A DNA stretch of 33,805 bases, taken from Salipiger bermudensis HTCC2601 (GTDB lineage: Bacteria; Pseudomonadota; Alphaproteobacteria; Rhodobacterales; Rhodobacteraceae). The stretch covers positions 825,890 through 859,694 of the forward strand of contig NZ_DS022276.1 of assembly GCF_000153725.1 (NCBI RefSeq), read 5' to 3'. This document shows, one piece after another, positions 8,407-16,105 of this stretch. The notes beneath the pieces were generated by a model that made no database searches, was not told the origin of the DNA, and saw only the letters and a list, made by a program, of their open reading frames with translations. The translations under genes were made by a program, and so were the position numbers. Position 1 is the stretch's first letter. Every line of letters begins with the position of its first letter.

Positions 8407-11013
8407 ATGGCGATATTCGAGGTAACCACCGAGACCTGGGATGACCCGGATTTCTGGGCAATGGTGACGACTGCGCCCGAGCCCAACATGCTCGATTTCT
8501 CGGCTCTCCCCGGGAGCTTCACCATCAGCTTCGCCCGTGACGGTGCCTTCCTGTCGATTTCTGACGGCGCCGAGAGCTACGTGATCGGCGACAACAGCGT
8601 CGGCGCCGGGGCCGATGCCTACCTTGGCGCGCCGGGCGATTTCGGGCTCTTCGAAGTGATCACCGGCAGCGCCGGCCGCGACGTGATCGACGGCAACGAC
8701 GAGAGCGAGCTGATCGACGGCGGCGCGGGGGATGACAGCATTCTCGGCTATGGCGGCGATGACGCGCTCACCGGCGGGCTCGGCGCCGACACGCTGCGCG
8801 GCGGGGGCGGCAACGACACGGTCAGCGGCAATGACGGCGATGACGTCATCTACGGCAACGAGGGCGACGATTCGCTGCTCGGAGGCGATGGCGCGGATTC
8901 GATCTATGGCGAATATGGCGATGACTACGTCGAAGGCGGCGCCGGCGACGACCATCTCGAGGGCAACGAGGGCAAAGATACGCTGATCGGGGGCGATGGC
9001 GACGACTGGATGCGCGGCTCCTACGACGATGACGCGCTCTGGGGCGGGGCCGGCGACGATTATCTCTGGGGCGGTTACGGCGACGACACCTTCCACATCG
9101 AGAACGGCTTCGGCAACGACACCGTCGATGCCGAGGATGTCGACGAGACCACCGGCGACGTGCTCGACCTCACCGCGGTCACCGACGGGCTGCGCCTCGA
9201 CCTGACCTCGGCCGACCCCGAGAGCGGCAGCCTGACCGACGGGAGCTCGACGCTGGTTTTCTCGCAGGTCGAGTCGATCCTGCTGGGGGCCGGCGAGGAC
9301 ACCATCGCGCTCGCCGATTTCGGCGGGCTCGACAGCGTCACCGGCTTTGCCGCGCCGGAACTGCAGCCCGACGGCAGCTATCTGGCGCGCGATGTGCTCG
9401 ACGTCTCGGACCTCACCGATTTCGACGGCAGCCCCGTAGACACCGACGACGTGACCGTGACCGACACGGTCGGCGACGGCAGCGGCGACGCGGTGCTGAG
9501 CTTCCCCGGCGGCGAGGCCATCACCCTGCTGGGGGTAACCGCCGACGCAGTGAAATCCGCCGCGCAGCTCGAAGCCCTGGGTATTCCCGCCGCAACCGAC
9601 GAGGCTCCTGTTGTCGTGCCGCCGGAGAAACCCTCTCCCGATGCGCCCGACGATGGCGATGACGGCACCGAAGCGGATGGCGGCGGCTCCTCGCCCCCAC
9701 CGGACGCCGTCGATCTGCCGCAGATCGACGGGGCCTTCGAGTTCGAGGCGACTCTCCGGGTGGATGATCTCGCCGGTGGCCATGGCCAGACGGTGTTCGA
9801 GTATGGCGGCGGCGGCCCGCACGCCATCACCTTCGGCCAGATCGGCCAGAGCTCTGCGATGATGCTCGAGATCGTGCAGGACGGCGCAACGCATTACATC
9901 GTCGCCGAGGAGGCGCTGGTCGCCGGCGAGACGGCCACCTGGACCGCCGGGATCGATGAGACCGGCCGGATGTATATCGACAAGAACGGCATGACCCTCG
10001 CGGAGGGCGACGGCGTCGTGCCGGCGGATGTCGAGCGCCTTCCGGCGCTGCTCGGCGACTCGGCCGTCGAGACCCGCAGCGCCTTGGTCGGAGAGATCGG
10101 CGACGTCAGCCTTGCCCAGGGGGAGACGGTCTGGCCGGAGGACGACGCTTCCGCCGAAACGCCTGACGACACACCGGAGGAGCCCCCCGCTGAGCCGACC
10201 GATCCCGAGGACGCGCCTGATCCGGAGGAAACCGAGGACGACGCTCCCGCCGACACACCCGACGACACGCCGGAGGAGACCCCCGCCGAACCGACCGATC
10301 CCGAGGACGCGCCGGATCCGGGGGAAACCGAGGACGACGCTCCCGCCGACACACCCGACGACACGCCGGAGGAGACCCCCGCCGAACCGACCGATCCCGA
10401 GGACGCGCCGGATCCGGGGGAAACCGAGGACGACGCTCCCGCCGAAACGCCTGACGACACACCGGAGGAGCCCCCGGCCGAGCCGACCGATCCCGAGGAC
10501 GCGCCGGATCCTGAGGAAACCGAGGACGACGCTCCCGCCGACACACCCGACGAAACGCCGGAGGAGCCCCCCGCCGAGCCGACCGATCCCGTGGACACGC
10601 CGGATCCGGAGGAAGCCGAGGACGAGGCTCCCGCCGAAACGCCTGACGACACACCGGAGGAGCCCCCCGCCGAGCCGACCGATCCCGAGGACGCGCCGGA
10701 TCCGGAGGAGACCGAGGGCGACGCTCCCGCCGACACACCCGACGAAACGCCGGAGGAGCCCCCCGCCGAGCCGACCGATCCCGTGGACACGCCGGATCCG
10801 GAGGAACCCGAGGACGACGCTCCCGCCGAAACGCCCGGCGAAGCCCCGGCAGCTCCGGGCAGAGACGCAGGCGACCACGAGTCGCTGGCCGATTTCTTCG
10901 CCTGGCTCCTAGAAACCGGCCCGGAACCGGAGAGGGATGAAGAGGAAGAAGACGCCGCGCCCGACAGCACGCTCACGCAGGTCTGGCAGTTCTTCTTCGG
11001 GTGGCTCTTCTAG
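8407..11013 (+). CDS. RTX-type calcium-binding protein with acidic proline-rich repeats
   Basis: About 868 residues; a GTG at 8395 is an alternative start. Residues 1-95 are a unique domain without a Sec signal. Residues about 96-236 carry RTX nonapeptide repeats of the GGxGxDxxx type (for example GGAGDDSIL, GGLGADTLR, GGDGADSIY), which form a Ca-bound beta roll and usually go with type I secretion. A beta-rich LamG-like segment follows near residues 438-575, then seven full and one partial 32-residue repeats rich in Asp, Glu, Pro and Thr (579-802). The protein ends in the very hydrophobic VWQFFFGWLF after an acidic stretch. No secretion genes are adjacent. An extracellular or surface role is inferred; the exact function is unknown. 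Confidence 0.85.
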   Translation: MAIFEVTTETWDDPDFWAMVTTAPEPNMLDFSALPGSFTISFARDGAFLSISDGAESYVIGDNSVGAGADAYLGAPGDFGLFEVITGSAGRDVIDGNDESELIDGGAGDDSILGYGGDDALTGGLGADTLRGGGGNDTVSGNDGDDVIYGNEGDDSLLGGDGADSIYGEYGDDYVEGGAGDDHLEGNEGKDTLIGGDGDDWMRGSYDDDALWGGAGDDYLWGGYGDDTFHIENGFGNDTVDAEDVDETTGDVLDLTAVTDGLRLDLTSADPESGSLTDGSSTLVFSQVESILLGAGEDTIALADFGGLDSVTGFAAPELQPDGSYLARDVLDVSDLTDFDGSPVDTDDVTVTDTVGDGSGDAVLSFPGGEAITLLGVTADAVKSAAQLEALGIPAATDEAPVVVPPEKPSPDAPDDGDDGTEADGGGSSPPPDAVDLPQIDGAFEFEATLRVDDLAGGHGQTVFEYGGGGPHAITFGQIGQSSAMMLEIVQDGATHYIVAEEALVAGETATWTAGIDETGRMYIDKNGMTLAEGDGVVPADVERLPALLGDSAVETRSALVGEIGDVSLAQGETVWPEDDASAETPDDTPEEPPAEPTDPEDAPDPEETEDDAPADTPDDTPEETPAEPTDPEDAPDPGETEDDAPADTPDDTPEETPAEPTDPEDAPDPGETEDDAPAETPDDTPEEPPAEPTDPEDAPDPEETEDDAPADTPDETPEEPPAEPTDPVDTPDPEEAEDEAPAETPDDTPEEPPAEPTDPEDAPDPEETEGDAPADTPDETPEEPPAEPTDPVDTPDPEEPEDDAPAETPGEAPAAPGRDAGDHESLADFFAWLLETGPEPERDEEEEDAAPDSTLTQVWQFFFGWLF
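10141..10812 (+). repeat. Seven 96-bp coding tandem repeats
   Basis: Exactly seven in-frame units of 96 bp start at 10141, 10237, 10333, 10429, 10525, 10621 and 10717, with a decayed eighth from 10813. Each encodes a 32-residue unit built around TPEEPPAEPTDP. Units two and three are identical in all 96 bases. Units five and seven differ at only a few bases and unit four resembles unit six, which suggests duplication in blocks of two (192 bp) as well as single units. The array will be prone to length change by slippage or recombination. Confidence 0.95.
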
Positions 11014-11037
11014 ATCGGCACTGCCCGCGCCGCGCCC

Positions 11038-12285
11038 CTAGCCCCGTCGCAGCTGCTGCAGCAGTGCCTGCGACGGCTCGCCGGTCACAGCGAGGCCCGC
11101 GCGTGCCTGGTAGCTGCGGATCCCCGCCTCGGTCTTGCTCCCGAACACACCGTCCGGCGTGCCGACATCATAGCCTGCGCGATTGAGCAGAGCCTGAAGC
11201 TCCTTGCGCTCGTCGATGGTGAAACCGTAGCGGTCCGGCGGGAAGGTGCCGCGCACGGGGCCGCCACCCGCCAGCCGGTCCGACAGGTGCCCGACCCCGA
11301 CGCCGTATTTCTCGGCGTTGTTGTAGCGCAGGATGACATTGAAGTTCTGGAACACGAGGAAGGCAGGCCCGGTCACGCCCGAGAGTGCGAGGATCGAGCC
11401 GGTGCCGCCCGGCAGCGACCCGCCATTGGCATTCGTCACCCCCAACGCGGCCCAGTCCGAGGAGGATCGGCGCACGCCGCGCCCGGTGAGCCCGGCGCTG
11501 AAGCCCGCCGGCAGACGCACCTCGAGACCCCAGGGCTCGCCCCGACGCCAGCCGCTGCGCGAGAGGTAGTTGGCCGTCGAGGCCAGCCCGTCAGTGGGAT
11601 CCTCGGACCAGATGTCGCGCCGCCCGTCACCGCGGAAATCCACCGCGTAATCCTGGTAGGTGGTCGGGATGAACTGGGTGTGGCCCATCGCCCCGGCCCA
11701 GCTCCCGGTGAGGCGCGACGGGGTGGTGTCGCCGCGCTCGAGGATGCGCAGGGCCGAGATCAGCTGTGCCTCGAAGAACTCGCCCCGCCGACCATCATAG
11801 GCCAGCGTCGAGGTGGCCGACACCACCGGGATGTCGCCCCGCCGGGTGCCGTAGTTGCTCTCCATGCCCCAGACCGCGGTCACGACCTCAGGCGGCACGC
11901 CGTAGCGGCCCTCGATCTCGCGCAGAAGCGCCATGTTGCGGCGCAGCTCGGCACGGCCGGTCGAGACCTTCTGCTCTGACGCCGCGATGGCGAGGTAATC
12001 CTCGAGCGTGCGGGTGAATTCCGTCTGGCTGCGGTCGCGGGTCACCACGCCCGGAAGATAGCCGGCCCCGCGGAACGCGGCGTCGAGCGTGCCGGCGCTG
12101 ATCCCCCGCGCCGCGGCGCGACCACGGAAGGCGGCGACCCATGCGTCGTAGCCGGGGTTGGGCTGCGGCAGCAGGTCGGGGTCCAGCCCGCCGGACGGGG
12201 CGGAGACACTTGTGCCTCCGCCACAGGCCGAAAGCAGCGCCAGCGCACCGCCGCTGACCAGAAGATGACGTCGAGAAACCTGCAT
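11038..12285 (-). CDS. MltB-type lytic murein transglycosylase with peptidoglycan-binding domain
   Basis: A 415-residue SLT_2/MltB-family enzyme that cleaves the glycan strand of murein to 1,6-anhydro products in the periplasm. The N-terminus has a twin-arginine-like SRRHLLVSGG and a lipobox-like LLSAC with C21, so it may be a lipoprotein. The catalytic glutamate is E142 in AVWGMESNYGTRRG. Family motifs GSWAGAMGHTQFIPTTY and the later FQNFNVILRYNNAEKYG are present. A PG_binding_1 domain covers about residues 355-412 (DGVFGSKTEAGIRSYQ). The ATG at 12285 has a GGGAGGAG ribosome site and is preferred over one 60 bases upstream. It converges on the RTX gene with 24 bases between the stops. Confidence 0.92.
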   Translation of the reverse strand: MQVSRRHLLVSGGALALLSACGGGTSVSAPSGGLDPDLLPQPNPGYDAWVAAFRGRAAARGISAGTLDAAFRGAGYLPGVVTRDRSQTEFTRTLEDYLAIAASEQKVSTGRAELRRNMALLREIEGRYGVPPEVVTAVWGMESNYGTRRGDIPVVSATSTLAYDGRRGEFFEAQLISALRILERGDTTPSRLTGSWAGAMGHTQFIPTTYQDYAVDFRGDGRRDIWSEDPTDGLASTANYLSRSGWRRGEPWGLEVRLPAGFSAGLTGRGVRRSSSDWAALGVTNANGGSLPGGTGSILALSGVTGPAFLVFQNFNVILRYNNAEKYGVGVGHLSDRLAGGGPVRGTFPPDRYGFTIDERKELQALLNRAGYDVGTPDGVFGSKTEAGIRSYQARAGLAVTGEPSQALLQQLRRG

Positions 12286-12374
12286 GGGACTGCTCCTCCC
12301 TATGTTGTCTTTGGCCTCACTGTGTCGTGTCAGAGGCATGACCACAAGGCGGCTCGCGGCGATCGGCGGACAAC

Positions 12375-12396
12375 GGCAGATCTGCGGCAGATCTGC
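12375..12396. promoter_or_regulatory. Tandem 11-bp palindrome-containing repeat (possible operator)
   Basis: Two head-to-tail copies of ggcagatctgc, each holding the palindrome gcagatctgc, lie about 90 bases upstream of the transglycosylase start. The 11-bp period puts both on one face of the helix, as in regulator binding sites. No regulator can be assigned, and chance is possible for so short a repeat. Confidence 0.3.
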
Positions 12397-12427
12397 GGGA
12401 GACCCTTTGCCATCGTCGCGCGCACTG

Positions 12428-13114
12428 CTACCGCCGGAGCATCTCGGGCAGCGCGATCAGCGCCAGCAGAAGGCCACAGCACAGGAAGGTCACGGGCCCC
12501 GCGAGACGATGCAGGACGACGCCCAGAACGCCTCCGACGAGGAACGCCGAGATCGTCGTGCAATGCAGCGCCAGCAGACTGCGATAGCGCGCGCTCTCTT
12601 CGCTGCGCATGCACAGGCCGGCCAGCGAAAGACCGACATCCGTCGCCATCCCCGAAACATGCGTGGTGCGCACCCGCGCCCGCGAGATTCGCGTGCTCAC
12701 GGCATTCTGCATGCCGAGCACGCCGGCCAGCATGCAGATGATCCCGACCCCATCCCCGCCGGTCAGTCCGGCGAGCGCGGCAAGACCGGTCAGGATCAGG
12801 ATGACCGCCTCCATCGCGACCACCGCCGCATAGATCCGGCGCTTGCCGCGCTGCCGCCCGGCCTCGATCAGCAGCCCCGCAACCAGGGCTCCGAGAATGA
12901 ACACGACGACGACCAACCCGAACAGCAGCGCCGCGCCCCAGCCACCCTTGGCAAGGTTGTCCGCCATCGCCGAGATATTGCCGGTCATGTTGGCCGAGAA
13001 CAGCCCCGCCAGCTCGAACCCGGCGGCGTTCAGCGCCCCGGCCACCAGCGAGAGCAGCCCCGCAAGGCGCAGGTCGATGCTCTGGTTGCGCTCGTTGCCT
13101 TCCCGGATCAGCAC
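12428..13114 (-). CDS. DUF1275 (YoaK-like) membrane protein
   Basis: A 228-residue integral membrane protein with about six hydrophobic segments. The N-terminal LLSLVAGALNAAGF followed by FSANMTGNIS (near residues 39-48) is the DUF1275 signature, and the later GMQNAVSTRI and THVSGMATDVG (near residues 136-160) are also conserved in the family. The function is unknown. It is the last chromosomal gene before the tRNA-Arg island; its start lies about 150 bases from the left island end. Confidence 0.88.
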   Translation of the reverse strand: MLIREGNERNQSIDLRLAGLLSLVAGALNAAGFELAGLFSANMTGNISAMADNLAKGGWGAALLFGLVVVVFILGALVAGLLIEAGRQRGKRRIYAAVVAMEAVILILTGLAALAGLTGGDGVGIICMLAGVLGMQNAVSTRISRARVRTTHVSGMATDVGLSLAGLCMRSEESARYRSLLALHCTTISAFLVGGVLGVVLHRLAGPVTFLCCGLLLALIALPEMLRR

Positions 13115-13249
13115 GTCGGGCCCCTGCGGTTGACGGTCGTCCCTTCATCGAACGGCAGCGGCTGGCTTGCAAGCGACGCGTTGGGCAGTCCTGCCGGACG
13201 GGCCTCGGCCAGGTCTGAGCAGGCTGGTCTGGATGCGGTGAAAGGTCGC

Positions 13250-13297
13250 TGGCGATCCCGGAAGGATTCGAACCTGCAACCTGCCCCTTAGGAGGGT
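13250..13297 (-). other. Displaced 3' half of tRNA-Arg, left attachment site
   Basis: The minus strand reads as the 3' half of a tRNA, from the anticodon arm through the T loop to an encoded CCA (plus strand tggcgatcccgg). Bases 13263-13296 are a 34-bp perfect copy of 25339-25372 in the intact tRNA-Arg gene. Outside the core two mismatches occur in the next eight bases. This is the duplication expected when a tyrosine recombinase inserts an element in a tRNA gene. The fragment keeps G in the discriminator position and A at position 70, while the intact gene has A and G there. Confidence 0.93.
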
Positions 13298-13298
13298 G

Positions 13299-14405
13299 TT
13301 ATCCATTGCCCATTTCTCCATTTTCTTTCTGTAGGTTACCATTATTCGATGAATCCGTCTGTACGGACCGTGTACGAAAGCGCGCCCGAATGTCGGCCTC
13401 ATCGCTCTCCGGATGGGCGTAGATGCTCATTGGCAGATTGGCATCGGACCACCGGCCCGCCCGCGCGGCAGTAACAGGGTCCACGCCCTGACGTATGACC
13501 AGCTCGGTGAAGAATCCGTGCCGTCCTGCGGCATGAGCCGAGAGGTACGGAATGCCTGCGCGGCGGCAGATCGTCTTCCAGCGGCTGTTGTAGCCGGTCG
13601 AGCTCGCATACCCGAAGACCCGCGGCGGCAAGATCGCCCCGGTCCTGCGGTTGCGGGGACGCTTGGGACGCAACTCCTGCAACTCCGCCATCATTTCCGG
13701 CGAGACGGCTATCCAGCTTTCCGGATGTCCCTTCTGAGCTTTGACCCGTACCTGGCATTTCTCCGAGCGCAGGTCGTCCGGGGTCAGAGAAACAGCCTGA
13801 TCGATCCTGGCGGCCGTTTCGAACATGAAGCGCGCCATGGCAGCATTGTACGGATCGGCTTCCGCACAGAAGGCGTCGATCCAGGCCCGTGTTGCAGGAA
13901 CCCGCTCAACACGACTGGTCTTGCCGCGGCGCTTGTCTTGGGCGTTGCGCTCGAACTGGTCGTAGCGACGAACGCGCAGCAGTGGCGTCCCCTTCAGCTC
14001 GTGCGCATTATTGATGACCGCCCGCGCTGGAGTCACAATTTCCCGCCACCAAGTATCCGTGGACGCGTTTGGGCGTAGCTTCGGACCGAGATTCTTCAGC
14101 AGACGCCCGGTAATGGCCGCGAGGGGCAAACTGCCGATCTCATCGAGGATCGGTAGTAGTTGGCGCGCACTCCTGCTGTCAGGCTGGTAGAGTTCGGTTG
14201 CATCCGCGAAGCGAAGCGCCCGCTCCTCGCCGACGATGTGCTTGCGGATCTGCATCTCGGTCTCTTCGCTTATCCAGTCCCGCGCGCCAGCTTCCGAAGT
14301 CGATCTCGTGCTTTGTCGATATGGACCGGCGATCGGGCGGCTGTTGTATTCGATCCAGCCTTTGACCCAATAGACCTTGCCTCTGAGGTACGGTTCGAGC
14401 GGCAC
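13299..14405 (-). CDS. int: Tyrosine recombinase (island integrase)
   Basis: A 368-residue phage-type integrase. The N-terminal part (residues 1-70, KVYWVKGWIEYNSRPIAG) is an arm-binding-like domain. Catalytic residues are R200 in ETAARIDQAVSL, K225 in VKAQKGHPES, H291 and R295 in SAHAAGRHGF, W319 in AGRWSDANL (in place of the more common His) and nucleophile Y329 in MSIYAHPE. The gene ends beside the left attachment core, the usual layout. The first 45 codons overlap the 3' end of the upstream excisionase-like gene in another frame. It should catalyse insertion into and excision from the tRNA-Arg gene. Confidence 0.93.
   Translation of the reverse strand: MPLEPYLRGKVYWVKGWIEYNSRPIAGPYRQSTRSTSEAGARDWISEETEMQIRKHIVGEERALRFADATELYQPDSRSARQLLPILDEIGSLPLAAITGRLLKNLGPKLRPNASTDTWWREIVTPARAVINNAHELKGTPLLRVRRYDQFERNAQDKRRGKTSRVERVPATRAWIDAFCAEADPYNAAMARFMFETAARIDQAVSLTPDDLRSEKCQVRVKAQKGHPESWIAVSPEMMAELQELRPKRPRNRRTGAILPPRVFGYASSTGYNSRWKTICRRAGIPYLSAHAAGRHGFFTELVIRQGVDPVTAARAGRWSDANLPMSIYAHPESDEADIRARFRTRSVQTDSSNNGNLQKENGEMGNG
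13360..13377. promoter_or_regulatory. Pair of TGTACG sites, possible integrase arm sites (left)
   Basis: Two direct copies, tgtacgg (13360) and tgtacga (13371), are spaced 11 bp apart inside the 3' end of int, 64 bp from the left core. The same pair with the same spacing occurs near the right core. Arm-type sites of tyrosine integrases are short, repeated and near both ends, so this is a reasonable guess and no more. Confidence 0.4.
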
Positions 14406-14656
14406 TTCCAGTCCTCCGTCAGAATTTCATCGATCTGGTCGGGAGTGATGATCATGGCATTGCCGATCCGAAAGCACGCCCCCAAGCGGTTCGCCTTCTC
14501 CCGCAACGTCCGCTCCGCGATGTTGATCTGGCGGTACTCCTGCAACCAGGAAACCCAGTCTGCAGGCGACTTGCCTGCGTCCAGAATGGCCGAACCACAT
14601 CGGGCCTCCTCCGGGCGAATGGCCGCATCGTTCTCTCGATCGAATTCACTTCCCAC
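14270..14656 (-). CDS. Small excisionase-like DNA-binding protein, second copy
   Basis: An open frame of 128 residues when started at the GTG at 14656, which has an AGGA ribosome site nine bases upstream and overlaps the stop of the preceding small gene by eleven bases. The part ERTLREKANRLGACFRIG and the following MIITPDQIDEIL matches the preceding small protein (ARVLRAKARSCGHYYALG, then VMLLSAEHVEAIL), so the two are paralogues with a winged-helix-like layout typical of excisionases. The polar tail overlaps the integrase start by 136 bases. A role in excision or in control of int is inferred from position and size. Confidence 0.6.
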   Translation of the reverse strand: MGSEFDRENDAAIRPEEARCGSAILDAGKSPADWVSWLQEYRQINIAERTLREKANRLGACFRIGNAMIITPDQIDEILTEDWKCRSNRTSEARSIGSKAGSNTTAARSPVHIDKARDRLRKLARGTG

Positions 14657-14885
14657 GGGACCAAGTCCTGATAGCTTGCCCGCCTCTCCGAACCTGGGCT
14701 CCTTCGACGGATAGGATCGCCTCGACATGCTCCGCTGACAGCAGCATGACCCGGCCGAGGGCGTAGTAGTGGCCGCAGGAACGAGCCTTCGCCCGCAAAA
14801 CGCGCGCTGAGACCTCTGCCCCCTGTGAGCGCAGCCGCTCGCACCAAATCTCTGGCGTGACTGCGTTCTCAAATGTATCGTTCAT
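14646..14885 (-). CDS. Small excisionase-like DNA-binding protein, first copy
   Basis: A 79-residue protein. The ATG at 14885 has a GGAGG ribosome site six bases upstream; a TTG twelve bases earlier is less likely. The sequence TPEIWCERLRSQGAEVSA then RVLRAKARSCGHYYALGRVM looks like a compact DNA-binding module of the excisionase/AlpA kind, with a short helix VMLLSAEHVEAIL. It is the first gene of the minus-strand xis-xis-int run and is divergent from the XRE regulator. No family is recognised with certainty. Confidence 0.6.
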   Translation of the reverse strand: MNDTFENAVTPEIWCERLRSQGAEVSARVLRAKARSCGHYYALGRVMLLSAEHVEAILSVEGAQVRRGGQAIRTWSRGK

Positions 14886-15021
14886 CTGCGCCTCCAAACC
14901 GCTTTTTCGCTAAGATCATGGCCCGCGAAAATGGGTCAAGCAAATGAAATCATTACGTTTTCTCAGGATTCCAAAAAGCGGCAAGATCTGGCAGGTTTTC
15001 GATCTGATGAAGGAACGTTCA

Positions 15022-15717
15022 ATGCCATTCCAGTTCAAGCCCTACCCGGACCAGGACAATTTGGTGATTCGTCCAGGCATGTCGGCACAGCAAAAGGGCT
15101 GGATCAGGCGAAAGCAGATCGAGCGTTCTCAGAGCGCACGAGCCGAGGAAGCTGAAGAAGCTCGAACCTTTGAACGCATCCGCCGGCGAAGCGAAATGAG
15201 CCTCAGCCAGGGGCTTCGCAAATACCGCGGGCGTCGCGACTTCACCCAAGATCAGATGGCAGAAGAACTGGGCTGCTCCGTGCGAGCCTATCGAGGCTAC
15301 GAAAGTGGAGAGCGCGACATGCCGAGCTCCCTACTCCTACAGATTTTGGCACGCGGAGACGTCGACATGCACGACCTCCTCAACGTTCGCCGCGATCCTG
15401 TTTGGGCTGGGACCCGCGATAAAGTCATTGATCGCTACAACGAGGCCATGGCGCTTCTTTCCGAGCACGATCTCAATTTGCCCGTTGATGCTGAGGCGCC
15501 TGCTCGAGAAATCGCAGGTGAGGTCAGCGAACTTGGCGCGGTGGAGACGACGTCGGTCCCAAAGCGCGTTGCGGAAGAGTGGGCCTACCTTGACCGCTGG
15601 TATCGGGAAGGTGGCTGGGGATTAGATGCCATCGGAGAAATCTTGAAAGAGCAAGAAGAGGAAGAGCGTCGCGCCGAACGTCGTTTGCGAGACTCGAAGC
15701 GGAAGAACCTCGAGTGA
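15022..15717 (+). CDS. XRE-family transcriptional regulator
   Basis: A 231-residue protein with a helix-turn-helix of the XRE/Cro type near residues 64-100 (FTQDQMAEELGCSVRAYRGY). A charged helix precedes it, and the C-terminal half contains WAYLDRWYREGGWGLDAIG and a very charged end; this part is not recognised. The ATG at 15022 follows an AAGGAA ribosome site; frames open to 14944 have no better start. It is divergent from the excisionase-int run with about 136 bases between starts, the usual place for a switch that controls both directions. It could also control the nuclease gene downstream. Confidence 0.8.
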   Translation: MPFQFKPYPDQDNLVIRPGMSAQQKGWIRRKQIERSQSARAEEAEEARTFERIRRRSEMSLSQGLRKYRGRRDFTQDQMAEELGCSVRAYRGYESGERDMPSSLLLQILARGDVDMHDLLNVRRDPVWAGTRDKVIDRYNEAMALLSEHDLNLPVDAEAPAREIAGEVSELGAVETTSVPKRVAEEWAYLDRWYREGGWGLDAIGEILKEQEEEERRAERRLRDSKRKNLE

Positions 15718-16105
15718 TCCCGAACGTTGATTGCCACTCCGTCAACCAGATCAACCAGCACATCACCTTACTAGGCGCTTAGGCCAGCATGACGCCAAGG
15801 CGTAACCAAAGGAAGTTTGCCAACCTTTTCTCCGAAGTCTTGAGTTACCCTAGAAGCAACTGGTCATAATCGTGCCCAGGCCGTACGTTCAGCGACAGCA
15901 AAAATGTAGACAACCCGCCACCACTGAGCCCAGATGATCGACTTATATAGAGCGACTTTATTCCGGGGACTTGTTACGCCAGAAACTCAGTCCGCGTGCA
16001 GGTCTAAGCATAGTCGTGATCTGTCGAAGCGCCCATATCATACTGTGTTGCGCGCCGTCGGCCTCTGGTCATAATGTGGTCGTGATGTAACAACTAGGTC
16101 GACCA
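15718..16105. other. 388-base gap with no gene; repeat and promoter motifs only
   Basis: No convincing open frame is seen on either strand. The stretch is richer in A+T than the flanking chromosome. An 11-bp repeat ctggtcataat occurs at 15860-15870 and 16065-16075; the second copy includes a -10-like CATAAT. The gap separates the XRE gene from the cargo pair and probably holds the promoter of the latter. Confidence 0.6.
16048..16075 (+). promoter_or_regulatory. Candidate sigma-70 promoter for the nuclease gene
   Basis: TTGCGC at 16048, a 16-base spacer and CATAAT at 16070 lie about 30 bases before the ATG at 16106. The match is fair at -10 and moderate at -35. The -10 is part of a repeated 11-mer, so a repressor could bind here. 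Confidence 0.35.

Noticed and set aside
7951-10878. A 975-codon open frame on the minus strand opposite the RTX gene
   Set aside because: It is the complement of RTX and acidic repeat codons in a GC-rich gene; its text is repetitive (GLLRRFVGCVGG type), shows no family features, and also crosses the third deformylase gene.
14656-14872. Extension of the second excisionase-like frame to 200 codons
   Set aside because: The extra N-terminus is a Cys/Ser/Arg-rich shadow of the first small protein; the GTG at 14656 with AGGA upstream explains the start better.
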